Positions 1-8,431 are shown, numbered from the stretch's first letter. The stretch is 64,000 nt of DNA from SCUD01 sp036824505 (GCA_036824505.1 DAITAA010000003.1:62001-126000), one strand, 5' to 3'. Numbers and translations are program-made. Notes: generated by a model not told the origin, from the sequence alone.

Positions 1-1
1 C

Positions 2-1024
2 GCAGCGGATCTTCAGGCACTTGCCGGCGTGGATCTGGTGATCGAGGCTGCCTTCGAGAACATGGCGGTCAAGCGCGAGCTGTTTGCGCAACTCGGAAAA
101 CTCTGTCGGCCGCAGGCCGTGCTTGCGACCAACACCTCGACGCTCGACGTCGATGCGATCGCCGCGGCGAGCGGCCGCGCAGCCGATGTGGCAGGCATGC
201 ACTTCTTCAGCCCCGCGCACGTGATGCGCCTGGTCGAGATCGTGCGCGGCCGCGAGAGTTCGCGGGCGACGCTTGCAACCATTCGTGCCGTGACGAAGAG
301 CATCGGCAAGATCGGCGTCACTGTCGGCAACTGCTACGGCTTTGTCGGTAATCGCATGCTGTACGCCTACGGCCGGGAGAAGGAACTGATGCTGCTGGAA
401 GGTTCGACACCCGAGGCGATCGACCGGGCGCTCGAGGAATTTGGCATGGCCATGGGACCCAATGCAGTCGGCGACCTGGCTGGCCTCGACATCGGCTATC
501 ACGCGCGGCGTGAATGGAAGGGCCGCCCCGTCGATCCGCGCTTCTACCGCGTGTCGGATCGCCTGGCCGAACTGGGGCGCTTCGGCCAGAAGACCGGCCG
601 CGGTTTCTACCGCTACGACGGTCCGGAATACAGGCGCCTGGTGGACCCTGAAGTGGTGGAACTGATCCGCGCGGAGGCCCGGGCACTTGGCGTTGTGCAG
701 CGTGAGGTTTCCGACACCGAGATCGCCGAACGTTGCATCTACGCACTGGTCAACGAGGGCGCGCGTGTCCTCGAGGAGGGGATTGCGGCGAGCCCGGCAG
801 ACATCGACGTGATCTGGTGCAATGGCTACGGGTTCCCGCGCCATCGTGGAGGACCCATGTTCCATGCCGATACGATCGGGCTCGCAGAAGTAATGGGCGC
901 GGTGCGGCGCTACCAAGTCGAGCAAGGCACGCGATACTGGACACCGGCGCCCTTGCTCGCGCGTCTCGCGGAGCGGGAAACCACATTTGCAGGCTGGCAG
1001 GCCGGTCGCGCAGGCGGCGCCTGA
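2..1024 (+). CDS. 3-hydroxyacyl-CoA dehydrogenase (C-terminal part, 5' end outside window)
   Basis: The reading frame is open from the window edge, so the N-terminus is missing; a GTG at 29 is internal, not the start. The first visible residues (VDLVIEAAFEN) lie in the NAD-binding domain. FFSPAHVMRLVEIVRG and the GFVGNR region are typical of the family, and two tandem C-terminal 3HCDH domains follow. The ending GYGFPRHRGGPMFHAD is typical of the multifunctional FadB/FadJ/EHHADH group, so a crotonase domain may lie upstream. It would oxidise 3-hydroxyacyl-CoA to 3-ketoacyl-CoA with NAD+. The stop TGA overlaps an in-frame ATG of the next reading frame, and paaZ follows 29 bases on, so a role in the phenylacetyl-CoA ring-cleavage route (PaaH-like) is inferred from context. 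General beta-oxidation is the alternative. Confidence 0.9.
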   Translation, partial: AADLQALAGVDLVIEAAFENMAVKRELFAQLGKLCRPQAVLATNTSTLDVDAIAAASGRAADVAGMHFFSPAHVMRLVEIVRGRESSRATLATIRAVTKSIGKIGVTVGNCYGFVGNRMLYAYGREKELMLLEGSTPEAIDRALEEFGMAMGPNAVGDLAGLDIGYHARREWKGRPVDPRFYRVSDRLAELGRFGQKTGRGFYRYDGPEYRRLVDPEVVELIRAEARALGVVQREVSDTEIAERCIYALVNEGARVLEEGIAASPADIDVIWCNGYGFPRHRGGPMFHADTIGLAEVMGAVRRYQVEQGTRYWTPAPLLARLAERETTFAGWQAGRAGGA

Positions 1025-1053
1025 TGCCGGCCGGGGACCTGCGGAGGCAAGAC

Positions 1054-3105
1054 ATGCAGTTACAGAGCTATCTGTCCGGGCGTTGGCAATCTGGCAGTGG
1101 CCGGGCCACCCAGCTTCGCGATGCGAGTACGGGCGAGGTGATCGCGCAAGCCTCGAGCGAGGGTCTCGACTTTGGCGGCATGCTTCATCATGCGCGCGCC
1201 GTTGGCGGGCCGGCGCTCAGAACCATGACCTTCCATCAGCGGGCCGCGATGCTGAAGGCGCTCGGCAAGCGCCTGTTCGATTTCAAGGACGAGTTCTACG
1301 AGCTGTCCTACCGGACCGGCGCGACGAAGTCCGATTCCTGGATCGACATCGATGGTGGCATCGGCACGATGCTCGTATTCGCGAGCAAGGGCACGCGCGA
1401 ACTGCCGAACAGCGGTGTCTACCTGGACGGAAATGTCGAACAGCTGTCTAAAGGCGGCACATTCATCGGCCAGCACATCTGCGTGCCGCTCGAAGGCGCT
1501 GCAGTACACATCAATGCCTTCAACTTCCCGGTCTGGGGCATGCTCGAGAAACTTGCGCCGACGCTTCTCGCCGGCGTGCCCGCCATCGTCAAGCCCGCGA
1601 CTGCGACCTGCTACCTGACGGAACTCGTGGTGCGGCGCATCGTAGAGACGGGGCTGCTTCCGCCGGGCACGCTGCAGCTCGTCTGCGGCAGCGTAGGCGA
1701 CCTGTTCGATCACCTGGGTTGCCAGGATGTCGTGTCATTCACCGGTTCCGCCGCCACGGCGGCGCGACTGCGGACACATCCGGTCGTCGTGCGCCACTCG
1801 GTGCGCTTCATTGCCGAGACCGATTCCCTCAACTCCTCGATCCTGGGTCCTGATGCCGGGCCGGGTACGCCGGAATTCGATCTCTTCATCAGGGAAGTCG
1901 CCCGTGAAATGACGGTCAAGGCCGGGCAGAAGTGCACGGCGATCCGCAAGGCGCTGGTCCCGCGCGGGATGAGCGGCGAGGTCGTCACGGCGCTTCAGGC
2001 AGCGCTTGCGAAAATCGTCGTCGGCGATCCGCGAACCGACGGGGTCCGCATGGGCCCGCTTGCCAGCCTGGCGCAACGCGAAGAGGTGCGCTCACGCGTA
2101 TCGGAATTGCGGCACGAGGCGGAACTGGTATCCGGCGATCCCGCACGCTTCGAAGTCAGCGGCGCGGATCGCGAGCGTGGCGCATTCCTGCCGCCCCTGC
2201 TGCTGCTGTGCCGCGACGGCGATGCGGCGCGCGCCATTCATTCCGTCGAGGCTTTTGGTCCCGTGGCGACGATCATCGGCTACCGGGACATTGCCGACGC
2301 GATCGCCCTTGCGCGGCGTGGCGATGGCAGTCTCGCCGGGTCCGTATTTACCGCTGACGATCGCATTGCGTCAGCGGTCGTGCTGGGTCTCGCCCCATAT
2401 CATGGGCGCATACTCGTCGTGAATCGTGATTGCGCCAAGGAGTCGACCGGGCATGGTTCGCCACTTGCGCACCTCGTCCACGGCGGACCAGGTCGCGCCG
2501 GCGGCGGGGAGGAGATGGGCGGCATCCGCGGCGTCATGCACTACATGCAGCGAACGGCCGTGCAGGGCTCGCCCGAGACGCTCACGGCGATCGGCGGACG
2601 CTGGATTCGCGGTGCCAGGCAGCGCAACCCCGGCGTGCATCCGTTCCGCAAGCCATTCCACGAGCTCATGATCGGCGACACTTTCAATTCCGCCGAGCGC
2701 GAGGTCACCGTGGCCGACATCGAGCGCTTTGCCGACCTGTCAGGCGACGATTTCTACGCGCACATGGACGAGTGCGAGGCAGCGCGCAATCCGCTGTTCG
2801 GCGGTCGTGTCGCGCACGGCTATTTCCTGATTTCCGCGGCTGCCGGCCTTTTTGTCGAGCCGCATTACGGCCCCGTGCTCGGAAACTACGGTCTGGACAA
2901 TCTGCGATTCGTCAAGCCCGTGAAGCCGGGGGACAGAATTCGCGTCAGGCTGACCTGCCGGGAGAAGACGCTGCGCGCCGAGAAGGGCTGGGGCGAGGTG
3001 AGCTGGGATACTGAGATCACGAACCAGCTGGACGAGACGGTGGCATCCTATCAGGTGCTGACGATGGTCAGCATTTATGCCGTGCCGGATGCGGCGAAGG
3101 AATAG
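1054..3105 (+). CDS. paaZ: PaaZ: oxepin-CoA hydrolase / 3-oxo-5,6-dehydrosuberyl-CoA semialdehyde dehydrogenase
   Basis: A 683-residue fusion, the same size as E. coli PaaZ. The N-terminal aldehyde dehydrogenase domain (about 1-520) has the catalytic cysteine in GQKCTAIRK (C294) and glutamate in FIAETDS (E255). The C-terminal MaoC-like hydratase domain has D565 and H570 in SGDDFYAHMDE. In phenylacetate breakdown it opens the oxepin-CoA ring and oxidises the resulting semialdehyde before it can cyclise. The frame is open further upstream, but ATG 1054 is preferred because GGAGG lies 6 bases before it and MQLQSYLSGRW matches the family start. ATG 1024, overlapping the upstream stop, is a weaker alternative. 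It sits between a hydroxyacyl-CoA dehydrogenase and a crotonase, as expected for a paa operon, but no paaABCDE genes are visible here. Confidence 0.96.
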   Translation: MQLQSYLSGRWQSGSGRATQLRDASTGEVIAQASSEGLDFGGMLHHARAVGGPALRTMTFHQRAAMLKALGKRLFDFKDEFYELSYRTGATKSDSWIDIDGGIGTMLVFASKGTRELPNSGVYLDGNVEQLSKGGTFIGQHICVPLEGAAVHINAFNFPVWGMLEKLAPTLLAGVPAIVKPATATCYLTELVVRRIVETGLLPPGTLQLVCGSVGDLFDHLGCQDVVSFTGSAATAARLRTHPVVVRHSVRFIAETDSLNSSILGPDAGPGTPEFDLFIREVAREMTVKAGQKCTAIRKALVPRGMSGEVVTALQAALAKIVVGDPRTDGVRMGPLASLAQREEVRSRVSELRHEAELVSGDPARFEVSGADRERGAFLPPLLLLCRDGDAARAIHSVEAFGPVATIIGYRDIADAIALARRGDGSLAGSVFTADDRIASAVVLGLAPYHGRILVVNRDCAKESTGHGSPLAHLVHGGPGRAGGGEEMGGIRGVMHYMQRTAVQGSPETLTAIGGRWIRGARQRNPGVHPFRKPFHELMIGDTFNSAEREVTVADIERFADLSGDDFYAHMDECEAARNPLFGGRVAHGYFLISAAAGLFVEPHYGPVLGNYGLDNLRFVKPVKPGDRIRVRLTCREKTLRAEKGWGEVSWDTEITNQLDETVASYQVLTMVSIYAVPDAAKE

Positions 3106-3108
3106 CTC

Positions 3109-3921
3109 GTGACAATCGATCTTGCGCGTTACCGCCGTGATTATTCGAGCCTCGGATTCGAGGGGCTGGAGCCGGGCATCCTCGAGATCGTGATTGCGAA
3201 TGAAGGCCGGCAGAATGCCGCCACCGAATCGATGCACCGGGACCTTTCGCTGGTGTGGCGTGCCATCGACGCGGATGACGCGGTCCGCGTGGCACTGGTG
3301 CGCGGGGCCGGCGAGCATTTTTCATCGGGCGGCGATTTCACGCTGATCGAACAGATGATCGAGGACGAGGCGACGCTCGTTCGCGTCTGGAAAGAGGCCA
3401 GTGATCTCGTCTACAACCTGATCAACTGCTCGAAGCCGGTCGTCTCGGCGATCCGCGGCACTGCGGTCGGCGCGGGTCTCGCCGTGGCACTGCTCGCCGA
3501 CATCTCGGTCGCCGGACGCAATGCGAAGATCCTCGACGGGCACACGCGGCTCGGCGTGGCGGCCGGCGATCATTCGATCATCATCTGGCCGCTCCTCTGC
3601 GGTCTCGCGAAGGCGCGTTATTACCTGTTGACCAACCAGCCGCTGTCGGGCGCCGAAGCCGAACGGATCGGGCTCGTGGCGCTCTGCGTCGAAGATTCCG
3701 ATGTTTGGGCGACGGCGCTCGATGTCGCGAGAAAGCTCGCGGCGGGCAGCGCGACCGCGATGCGCTGGACCAAGCACGCGCTGAACAACTGGTTGCGCCT
3801 GGCCGGACCGAGTTTTGATGCGTCGCTCGCGCTGGAATTTCTGGGCTTCCGGCTTGCAGATGTGCGCGAGGGGCTGGATGCGGTGCGCGGCAAGCGCCCC
3901 GCGAAATTCAATCCGCCCTGA
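3109..3921 (+). CDS. crotonase-fold enoyl-CoA hydratase/isomerase, atypical active site
   Basis: A 270-residue crotonase-superfamily protein starting with GTG three bases after the paaZ stop, so probably translated from the same transcript. The oxyanion-hole segments are recognisable (FSSGGDF and GTAVGAGLAV). The two glutamates of classical enoyl-CoA hydratases are not seen at their usual places: GAGLAVAL replaces GGGCEL, and DGHTRLGVAAGD replaces QPEILLG. The aspartate in GVAAGDHS sits where dienoyl-CoA isomerases carry a catalytic aspartate. Context (paaZ, hydroxyacyl-CoA dehydrogenase) suggests a PaaF/PaaG-like step in ring-cleavage beta-oxidation. The exact reaction cannot be read from the sequence. 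Confidence 0.85.
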   Translation: MTIDLARYRRDYSSLGFEGLEPGILEIVIANEGRQNAATESMHRDLSLVWRAIDADDAVRVALVRGAGEHFSSGGDFTLIEQMIEDEATLVRVWKEASDLVYNLINCSKPVVSAIRGTAVGAGLAVALLADISVAGRNAKILDGHTRLGVAAGDHSIIIWPLLCGLAKARYYLLTNQPLSGAEAERIGLVALCVEDSDVWATALDVARKLAAGSATAMRWTKHALNNWLRLAGPSFDASLALEFLGFRLADVREGLDAVRGKRPAKFNPP

Positions 3922-4164
3922 CCTTCCAGGCTGCGGCGGCCGGCTACTTGATCGACTAGAGGGTCGCGGTGATGACCACGCCGCCGGTCGTGTGCACGCG
4001 CCAGACGATGCCCCCGTGTTCGATCGACGTCCAGTATTCGTTCGGTTGCGATCCGCAATTCGAACGCAGGTTGCGGGCCCAGCAGAGCGGGTCGGATCGC
4101 CCGGCGGGGCAGCAAGCTCATGCGCGGGACGATACGCCGCGGCCTTCCATCGCGGCAGCTGCCA
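3922..4164. other. intergenic region without a supported gene
   Basis: These roughly 240 bases separate the paa genes from the thiamine operon. On the minus strand a short open stretch ends at 3956 with a plausible beta-strand-like tail (GGIVWRVHTTGGVVITATL), but it has no usual start codon after the TGA at 4118-4120 and no ribosome binding site. It may be a gene remnant or chance. No terminator with a T run was found. Confidence 0.4.
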
Positions 4165-4193
4165 TTGCGACCTGCGATCTTCGCCGCTAATAT
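4165..4193 (+). promoter_or_regulatory. candidate sigma70 promoter of the thiamine operon
   Basis: TTGCGA (4165-4170), a 17-base spacer and TAATAT (4188-4193). Initiation 7-8 bases downstream would fall at about 4200, the first base of the riboswitch P1 stem, so the promoter position fits the RNA element. Predicted from sequence only. Confidence 0.6.
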
Positions 4194-4200
4194 CCGTATG

Positions 4201-4300
4201 GCCTTGGGGTGGTCTTGAAGACCTGAGACGCCGGTTGCCTGCAGGCGCACCGACGAACCCGTTGAACCTGATCCGGTTAGGACCGGCGTAGGGAGCAGGC
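4201..4300 (+). promoter_or_regulatory. TPP riboswitch (THI element)
   Basis: All hallmark segments occur in order: GGGGT at 4206, CTGAGA at 4223-4228, the variable P3 arm, GAACCTGATC at 4264-4273 and GCGTAGGGA at 4286-4294. P1 can close between GCCT (4201-4204) and AGGC (4297-4300). The coding region begins at 4301, directly after P1. The only ribosome binding site, AGGGAG (4290-4295), is part of the conserved core, so TPP binding should block translation directly; no separate terminator or anti-Shine-Dalgarno stem is needed. This makes the downstream TonB receptor a thiamine-regulated gene. Confidence 0.95.
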
Positions 4301-6385
4301 GTGTTTGGCAAGTCAGCCCAGTTGATGATTTCGGTGCTCGCCGCGGCCTGGCAGCCACAGGTATTCGCGCAAACAGCTGCGCCACTCGCTGAAGTCGTCG
4401 TCACGGCGAGTCTTCGCTCGACGACCGCGAAGGACCTGCCGGCGAGCGTCTCGATCATCAGCGGGGAAGATGTCGCGAATGGCGCGGTCCAGCACCTCGA
4501 AGAGCTGTTGCCGCAGATTCCTTCGCTGTCCTGGGCCGGCGCGAGCTCGCGACCGCGATACTTTCAGCTTCGCGGCATCGGCGAGCTCGAGCAATACCAG
4601 GGCGCGCCGAATCCCTCCATCGGGTTCCTGGTGGACGAGATCGACTTCAGCGGTATCGGCATGATTGCCTCGCTGTTCGATGTCGAGCAGGTGGAGGTGC
4701 TGCGCGGCCCGCAAGGCACCCGTTACGGCGCGAATGCGCTCGGGGGCTTGATCAAGGTCAAGACCCGCGATCCTTCCGCAGTGCCGGAAATGCATGCCGA
4801 GGCCGGCGCGGGCGAGGATGGCCTGTGGATGGCGGGCATCGCCGCGGGTGGCGCGCTGGGATCAGGCGACAGCGGCGCGGCCAGCTGGCGCGCTGTGCTG
4901 CACCATGCCGTCAGCGACGGATTCCGCCACAACAGCTATCTTGGGCGCGACGACACGAATGGCCACGACGAACTGACGGCGCGACTCAAGTTTCGCCTGG
5001 AGTCGGACAATGACTGGCGCGCGGATCTCGGCCTCATGTTCGCGGATTTCACCAATGGCTATGACGCGTTCGCCGTCGACAACAGCTTCACGACGCTATC
5101 CGACCGGCCGGGTCACGACGCGCAGGAATCCCTTGGCGCGTCGCTGGATGTCAGCTATTCAGGATGGGACGGCGTCATGTTGCGTTCGATCAGCGCCTGG
5201 GCCGACTCGGACATTGAGGCAAGCTTCGACGCGGACTGGGGCAACGGGCCCGGCTGGGGTGCGGCAGGCCCTTACGATTTCTTTTCGAGAACCTTGCGTC
5301 ATCGCCAGACCATGAGTCAGGATCTCCGGCTCATATCCTCGGCTGCTGCGGGCTGGTCCTGGCTTGCAGGAGCCTGGATTTCGCGCCTCGAGGAATCCAA
5401 CCAGATCGCCGATGATGGTGTGTACCTGGATGATGCCTTCTTGCGGCTGCTCGACAGTCGGTACCGGGCGACCAGCGCGGCGGTCTTCGGCGAAACCGAA
5501 TGGGCCTGGACGTCTGCAACGAAGGTCGCTGCGGGCCTGCGACTCGAGCAGCGCAATGCGAACTATCACGACAGCGACGCCATCCAGTTTGATCCGCGCG
5601 ATCGCATGTGGGGCGGCAAGTTGTCGCTTACGCATCGCCTGGATGAGACCCAGAGCATCTGGGCGTCGCTGTCGCGCGGATTCAGAGCCGGCGGATTCAA
5701 CATCGGCACCTCGGTTCCGGCCGAACGCCAGTCATACGATCCGGAATATCTGTGGAGCGCCGAATTCGGCTGGAAAGGCAGCGACCTGGCGGAACTGCAA
5801 TCCGGTGACGTCAATCTCTTCTACACGCGCCGCGAGCACCAGCAGGTTGCAACTTCTCTGCAGCTCGATCCTCAGGATCCGCTGACATTCCTGTACCTGA
5901 CCGACAACGCGGCGAGCGGCGAGGCCTGGGGGCTCGAAGCCTCGGCGCGCCGCCAGGCGACCGTGCAAATCGAACTGAGCTCGACGCTTTCGCTGATGCA
6001 GTCGCGATACCTCGACTACCGTTTTGGGGACCGGAATCTCGACGGGCGCGCCTGGGCCCATGCGCCGGACTGGAAGATGGCGCTGACCGCGACCTGGCGG
6101 CATCCGGCCGGGTGGATGGCCAGGCTGGATCTTTCCGGAGAGGACGGCTTCTATTTCGACACCAGCCACGATCAGCGCGCCGCTGCGCGCTTCTTGACGA
6201 ATTTTCGCGTCGGTTTCGGGGCCCGGCACTGGTCGCTTGATGCCTGGGTCCGCAACCTCTTCGACGAACGGTATCCGGTGCGCGGATTCTACTTTGGAAA
6301 CGAGCCGCCGGATTTCCAGGAGACTCTCTACCTGCGCTGGGGCGATCCGCGCCAGCTCGGCCTGACCGCCCGCTACCAGTTCTGA
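4301..6385 (+). CDS. TonB-dependent outer-membrane receptor, predicted thiamine(-derivative) uptake
   Basis: A 694-residue TonB-dependent receptor. GTG 4301 is chosen because AGGGAG lies 5 bases before it and because it adds a lysine before the hydrophobic stretch, giving a signal peptide that ends near VFAQ. The TonB box (EVVVTA) follows, then a plug domain to about residue 150 (VEVLRGPQGTRYGANALGG) and a 22-strand-type barrel ending in a terminal phenylalanine (ARYQF). The substrate is inferred, not read from the protein: a TPP riboswitch controls the gene and the next three genes encode thiamine binding, inner-membrane transport and phosphorylation. It corresponds to the omr1-type receptors described in THI regulons. 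Confidence 0.92.
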   Translation: MFGKSAQLMISVLAAAWQPQVFAQTAAPLAEVVVTASLRSTTAKDLPASVSIISGEDVANGAVQHLEELLPQIPSLSWAGASSRPRYFQLRGIGELEQYQGAPNPSIGFLVDEIDFSGIGMIASLFDVEQVEVLRGPQGTRYGANALGGLIKVKTRDPSAVPEMHAEAGAGEDGLWMAGIAAGGALGSGDSGAASWRAVLHHAVSDGFRHNSYLGRDDTNGHDELTARLKFRLESDNDWRADLGLMFADFTNGYDAFAVDNSFTTLSDRPGHDAQESLGASLDVSYSGWDGVMLRSISAWADSDIEASFDADWGNGPGWGAAGPYDFFSRTLRHRQTMSQDLRLISSAAAGWSWLAGAWISRLEESNQIADDGVYLDDAFLRLLDSRYRATSAAVFGETEWAWTSATKVAAGLRLEQRNANYHDSDAIQFDPRDRMWGGKLSLTHRLDETQSIWASLSRGFRAGGFNIGTSVPAERQSYDPEYLWSAEFGWKGSDLAELQSGDVNLFYTRREHQQVATSLQLDPQDPLTFLYLTDNAASGEAWGLEASARRQATVQIELSSTLSLMQSRYLDYRFGDRNLDGRAWAHAPDWKMALTATWRHPAGWMARLDLSGEDGFYFDTSHDQRAAARFLTNFRVGFGARHWSLDAWVRNLFDERYPVRGFYFGNEPPDFQETLYLRWGDPRQLGLTARYQF

Positions 6386-6394
6386 GGTGCTTCC

Positions 6395-6637
6395 ATGCGC
6401 ATCGCCGTCGAAATGAGTCTCTATCCGCTCGCGGAAGATTTCGTCCCGCCGATCCTCCGATTCATCGAGCGCCTCAAGACCCACCCCGGGCTTTCCGTCA
6501 CCACGAATTCGATGAGCACGCAGGTGAGCGGCGAACTGGACGAAGTCTTCGATGCTTTGCGCGCGGAAATCGCCGCTAGCTTCGCGAGTCCGCGGCGCTC
6601 CGTTTTCGTCATGAAGGTCCTGGGCGGCGGTGACTGA
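6395..6637 (+). CDS. small thiamine-binding protein of the MTH1187/YkoF family
   Basis: An 80-residue protein with the compact MTH1187/YkoF fold pattern (MRIAVEMSLYPL at the start, VFVMKVLGG at the end). YkoF-type domains bind thiamine or its pyrimidine moiety. There is no signal peptide, so it should act in the cytoplasm. A GAGG overlapping the upstream stop serves as ribosome binding site. Its end overlaps the pnuT start by 8 bases. Its position between an outer-membrane receptor and a permease suggests that it carries or buffers incoming thiamine, or passes it to the kinase. That role is inferred. Confidence 0.82.
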   Translation: MRIAVEMSLYPLAEDFVPPILRFIERLKTHPGLSVTTNSMSTQVSGELDEVFDALRAEIAASFASPRRSVFVMKVLGGGD

Positions 6638-7241
6638 GTCGGTCTCCGCCTGGCTCGCCGCATTTGTCGGGGGAGCGCAATCGGCAGGCCCCGCGGAACT
6701 CGCCGCGGTGGCACTGGGCCTCGTCTACATCGGGCTCGCAATTCGCCAGCACCGGGCCTGCTGGATCGCGGGTGGCGCCAGCACGGCCATCTACATCGCG
6801 GTGTTCCTGAAAGCCGGCCTGCTTCTCCAGGCCGGGCTGCAGGTCGCGTATGTCGCGCTTTCAGTGTATGGCTGGCTGGCGTGGGGGACCGGGGGCGATC
6901 CGTCTTCGCCGCCCAAGTCCTGGCCGCTTTCGAAGCACCTGCTCGCCCTGCTTGCAGTCTTGCTCGCAACCGCTGCGAGCACGCCGTTACTTGCGCATTT
7001 CACGGATTCACCGGCGCCATTCGCGGATTCGCTGGGCACCTGGGCAAGTGTCGCAGCAACCTGGTTGCTGGCGCGCCGCATCCTTGCGACCTGGTTCTGG
7101 TGGATGGCGATTGACTCCGGCCTGACGGCACTGTTCGCGAGCCAGGGTCTCGCATTCACGGCAGGGCTCTATCTGGCCTATGCCGTGCTGGCCATTGCCG
7201 GCTGGCGTGCCTGGCGCCGCAGCCTGCCGAAGAACGCATGA
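6630..7241 (+). CDS. pnuT: PnuT-type thiamine transporter (PnuC family)
   Basis: A 203-residue membrane protein with about seven hydrophobic segments and the PnuC-family signature of paired aromatic residues (AYVALSVYGWLAWG, TWFWWMAIDS). PnuC-type carriers move vitamins by facilitated diffusion and depend on phosphorylation inside the cell to trap the substrate. A TPP riboswitch and a kinase gene in the same operon mark this one as the thiamine-specific PnuT. GTG 6630 overlaps the upstream gene by 8 bases, so translation is probably coupled. The kinase ATG overlaps its stop by 4 bases. Confidence 0.9.
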   Translation: MTESVSAWLAAFVGGAQSAGPAELAAVALGLVYIGLAIRQHRACWIAGGASTAIYIAVFLKAGLLLQAGLQVAYVALSVYGWLAWGTGGDPSSPPKSWPLSKHLLALLAVLLATAASTPLLAHFTDSPAPFADSLGTWASVAATWLLARRILATWFWWMAIDSGLTALFASQGLAFTAGLYLAYAVLAIAGWRAWRRSLPKNA

Positions 7242-8068
7242 CGTCGATCACCGCCATTGCCGAGGAACTGGGCTTGCGCAATCCCGAGATCACGCCGCTC
7301 CCTGGCGGCCAGTCGAATCGCTCATGGCGGCTGCGCGATGCAAGGCAGGACCTGGTGCTGCGCCAGTCCGGTGAGCGCGCGGACCTGCTGGGCGCGAATC
7401 CTCGCGCGGAACTCGCAATGCAGCAGATCGCAGCGGTCGCCGGGCTGGCGCCGGCGATCGTGCTCGCGCGGCCGGCTGAAGGGCTGCTGGTCACACGCTT
7501 CGTCGACGGACAAGTGCTGTCCCGTGACGGGGTGCGCCGGCCTGAGATGCTTCTGCGAATCGGCAAGTGGTTCGCGGGACTCCATGCGCTCGCGCCGCCG
7601 CAGGGCCATGCAGGCATCGACTTCGGCGCGCGTGCTGCGGTTGGCCTTGAATCACTGCGTGGACAGTTGCCGGAGGCATTCCGTCAGGACCTCGGGAGCG
7701 GTCTTGCCAGACGGCGCAAGTTGGCGCCACCGCCCAGCCAGCTCGTGGCCTGTCATCACGATCTGCATCACCTGAACCTCGTCGACCGGGGCGATGCACT
7801 GATCGCGCTTGACTGGGAGTACGCGGGCCCGGGTGATCCGGCCGCGGATCTCGCAGCCTGCATCTGCTATCACGACCTCGATGCGGGGCAGATCGACTCG
7901 TTGCTCGCCGGTTACGGCGGTGAATCACCACCGCTTCGCGACCGGTTGGCGCCACTCCTCTGGATCTTTGACTGCCTGTGGCTCTGCTGGCTGGAAATTG
8001 CGGCGCAACAGGGCATCGCGATGGATACGGTACGGCGCCGGCGCCTCATCGAACGCCTGTCGTCCTGA
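7238..8068 (+). CDS. thiamine kinase-like phosphotransferase (APH/choline kinase fold)
   Basis: A 276-residue aminoglycoside phosphotransferase-fold protein. The catalytic loop CHHDLHHLNLV supplies the HxDxxxxN pattern, and LIALDWEYAGPGDPAADLA supplies the metal-binding aspartate (DWE). The start overlaps the pnuT stop in ATGA. Because PnuT-type uptake needs intracellular trapping, phosphorylation of thiamine to thiamine phosphate is the natural role, as for ThiK. Choline or another small alcohol is possible on fold alone. Last gene of the riboswitch operon; 45 bases separate it from the ferredoxin gene. Confidence 0.85.
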   Translation: MTSITAIAEELGLRNPEITPLPGGQSNRSWRLRDARQDLVLRQSGERADLLGANPRAELAMQQIAAVAGLAPAIVLARPAEGLLVTRFVDGQVLSRDGVRRPEMLLRIGKWFAGLHALAPPQGHAGIDFGARAAVGLESLRGQLPEAFRQDLGSGLARRRKLAPPPSQLVACHHDLHHLNLVDRGDALIALDWEYAGPGDPAADLAACICYHDLDAGQIDSLLAGYGGESPPLRDRLAPLLWIFDCLWLCWLEIAAQQGIAMDTVRRRRLIERLSS

Positions 8069-8113
8069 CTGGTTGCGCTATCGACTGTGATTCACGCAAG
8101 ATGACGCCCCTTT

Positions 8114-8431
8114 ATGGCCGAGATCATCATCACCGATCGCGATGGCGGTGAGCACCGCGTGGCTGGGCGCGTGGGCGCCAGCCTGATGGAAACGCTGCGC
8201 GAGTTCGACTATGGCGTCGCGGCGATCTGCGGCGGCATGTGTTCCTGCGCGACCTGCCATGTTTACGTAGCCGAGCCCTGGCTGGACAAGCTTCCGCCGA
8301 TGCAGGGCGACGAAAAAGAAATCCTGCAGGAGCTCGAAAGCTATCGGCCGCGCGGATCGCGGCTTTCCTGTCAGATCCCGTTCGAGCAGCCGCTGGATGG
8401 CATCCAGGTCGCTATCGCGCCGGAAGAGTAG
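8114..8431 (+). CDS. [2Fe-2S] ferredoxin, adrenodoxin/putidaredoxin type
   Basis: A 105-residue ferredoxin with cluster ligands C39, C45, C48 (within CGGMCSCATC) and C86 (SRLSCQI), the adrenodoxin-type spacing. Such ferredoxins pass electrons to cytochrome P450s or serve Fe-S assembly. Neither hscAB/iscU nor a P450 gene is adjacent, so the partner is unknown. There is no clear Shine-Dalgarno before ATG 8114. It converges with gpmA, leaving 9 bases between the stops. Confidence 0.9.
   Translation: MAEIIITDRDGGEHRVAGRVGASLMETLREFDYGVAAICGGMCSCATCHVYVAEPWLDKLPPMQGDEKEILQELESYRPRGSRLSCQIPFEQPLDGIQVAIAPEE

Noticed and set aside
733..1053. N-terminal extension of paaZ
   Set aside because: The extra 107 codons overlap the hydroxyacyl-CoA dehydrogenase gene in another frame and have no family similarity. 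ATG 1054 with GGAGG is the better start.
3956..4117. Small minus-strand open frame before the thiamine operon
   Set aside because: It has no ATG, GTG or TTG start and no ribosome binding site, and about 53 codons without a stop is unremarkable at this GC. Kept only as a note on the intergenic region.
8102..8115. Possible further REP half-site before the ferredoxin gene
   Set aside because: GACGCCCCTTTAT resembles part of the REP, but it lacks the second arm and the internal spacing differs.
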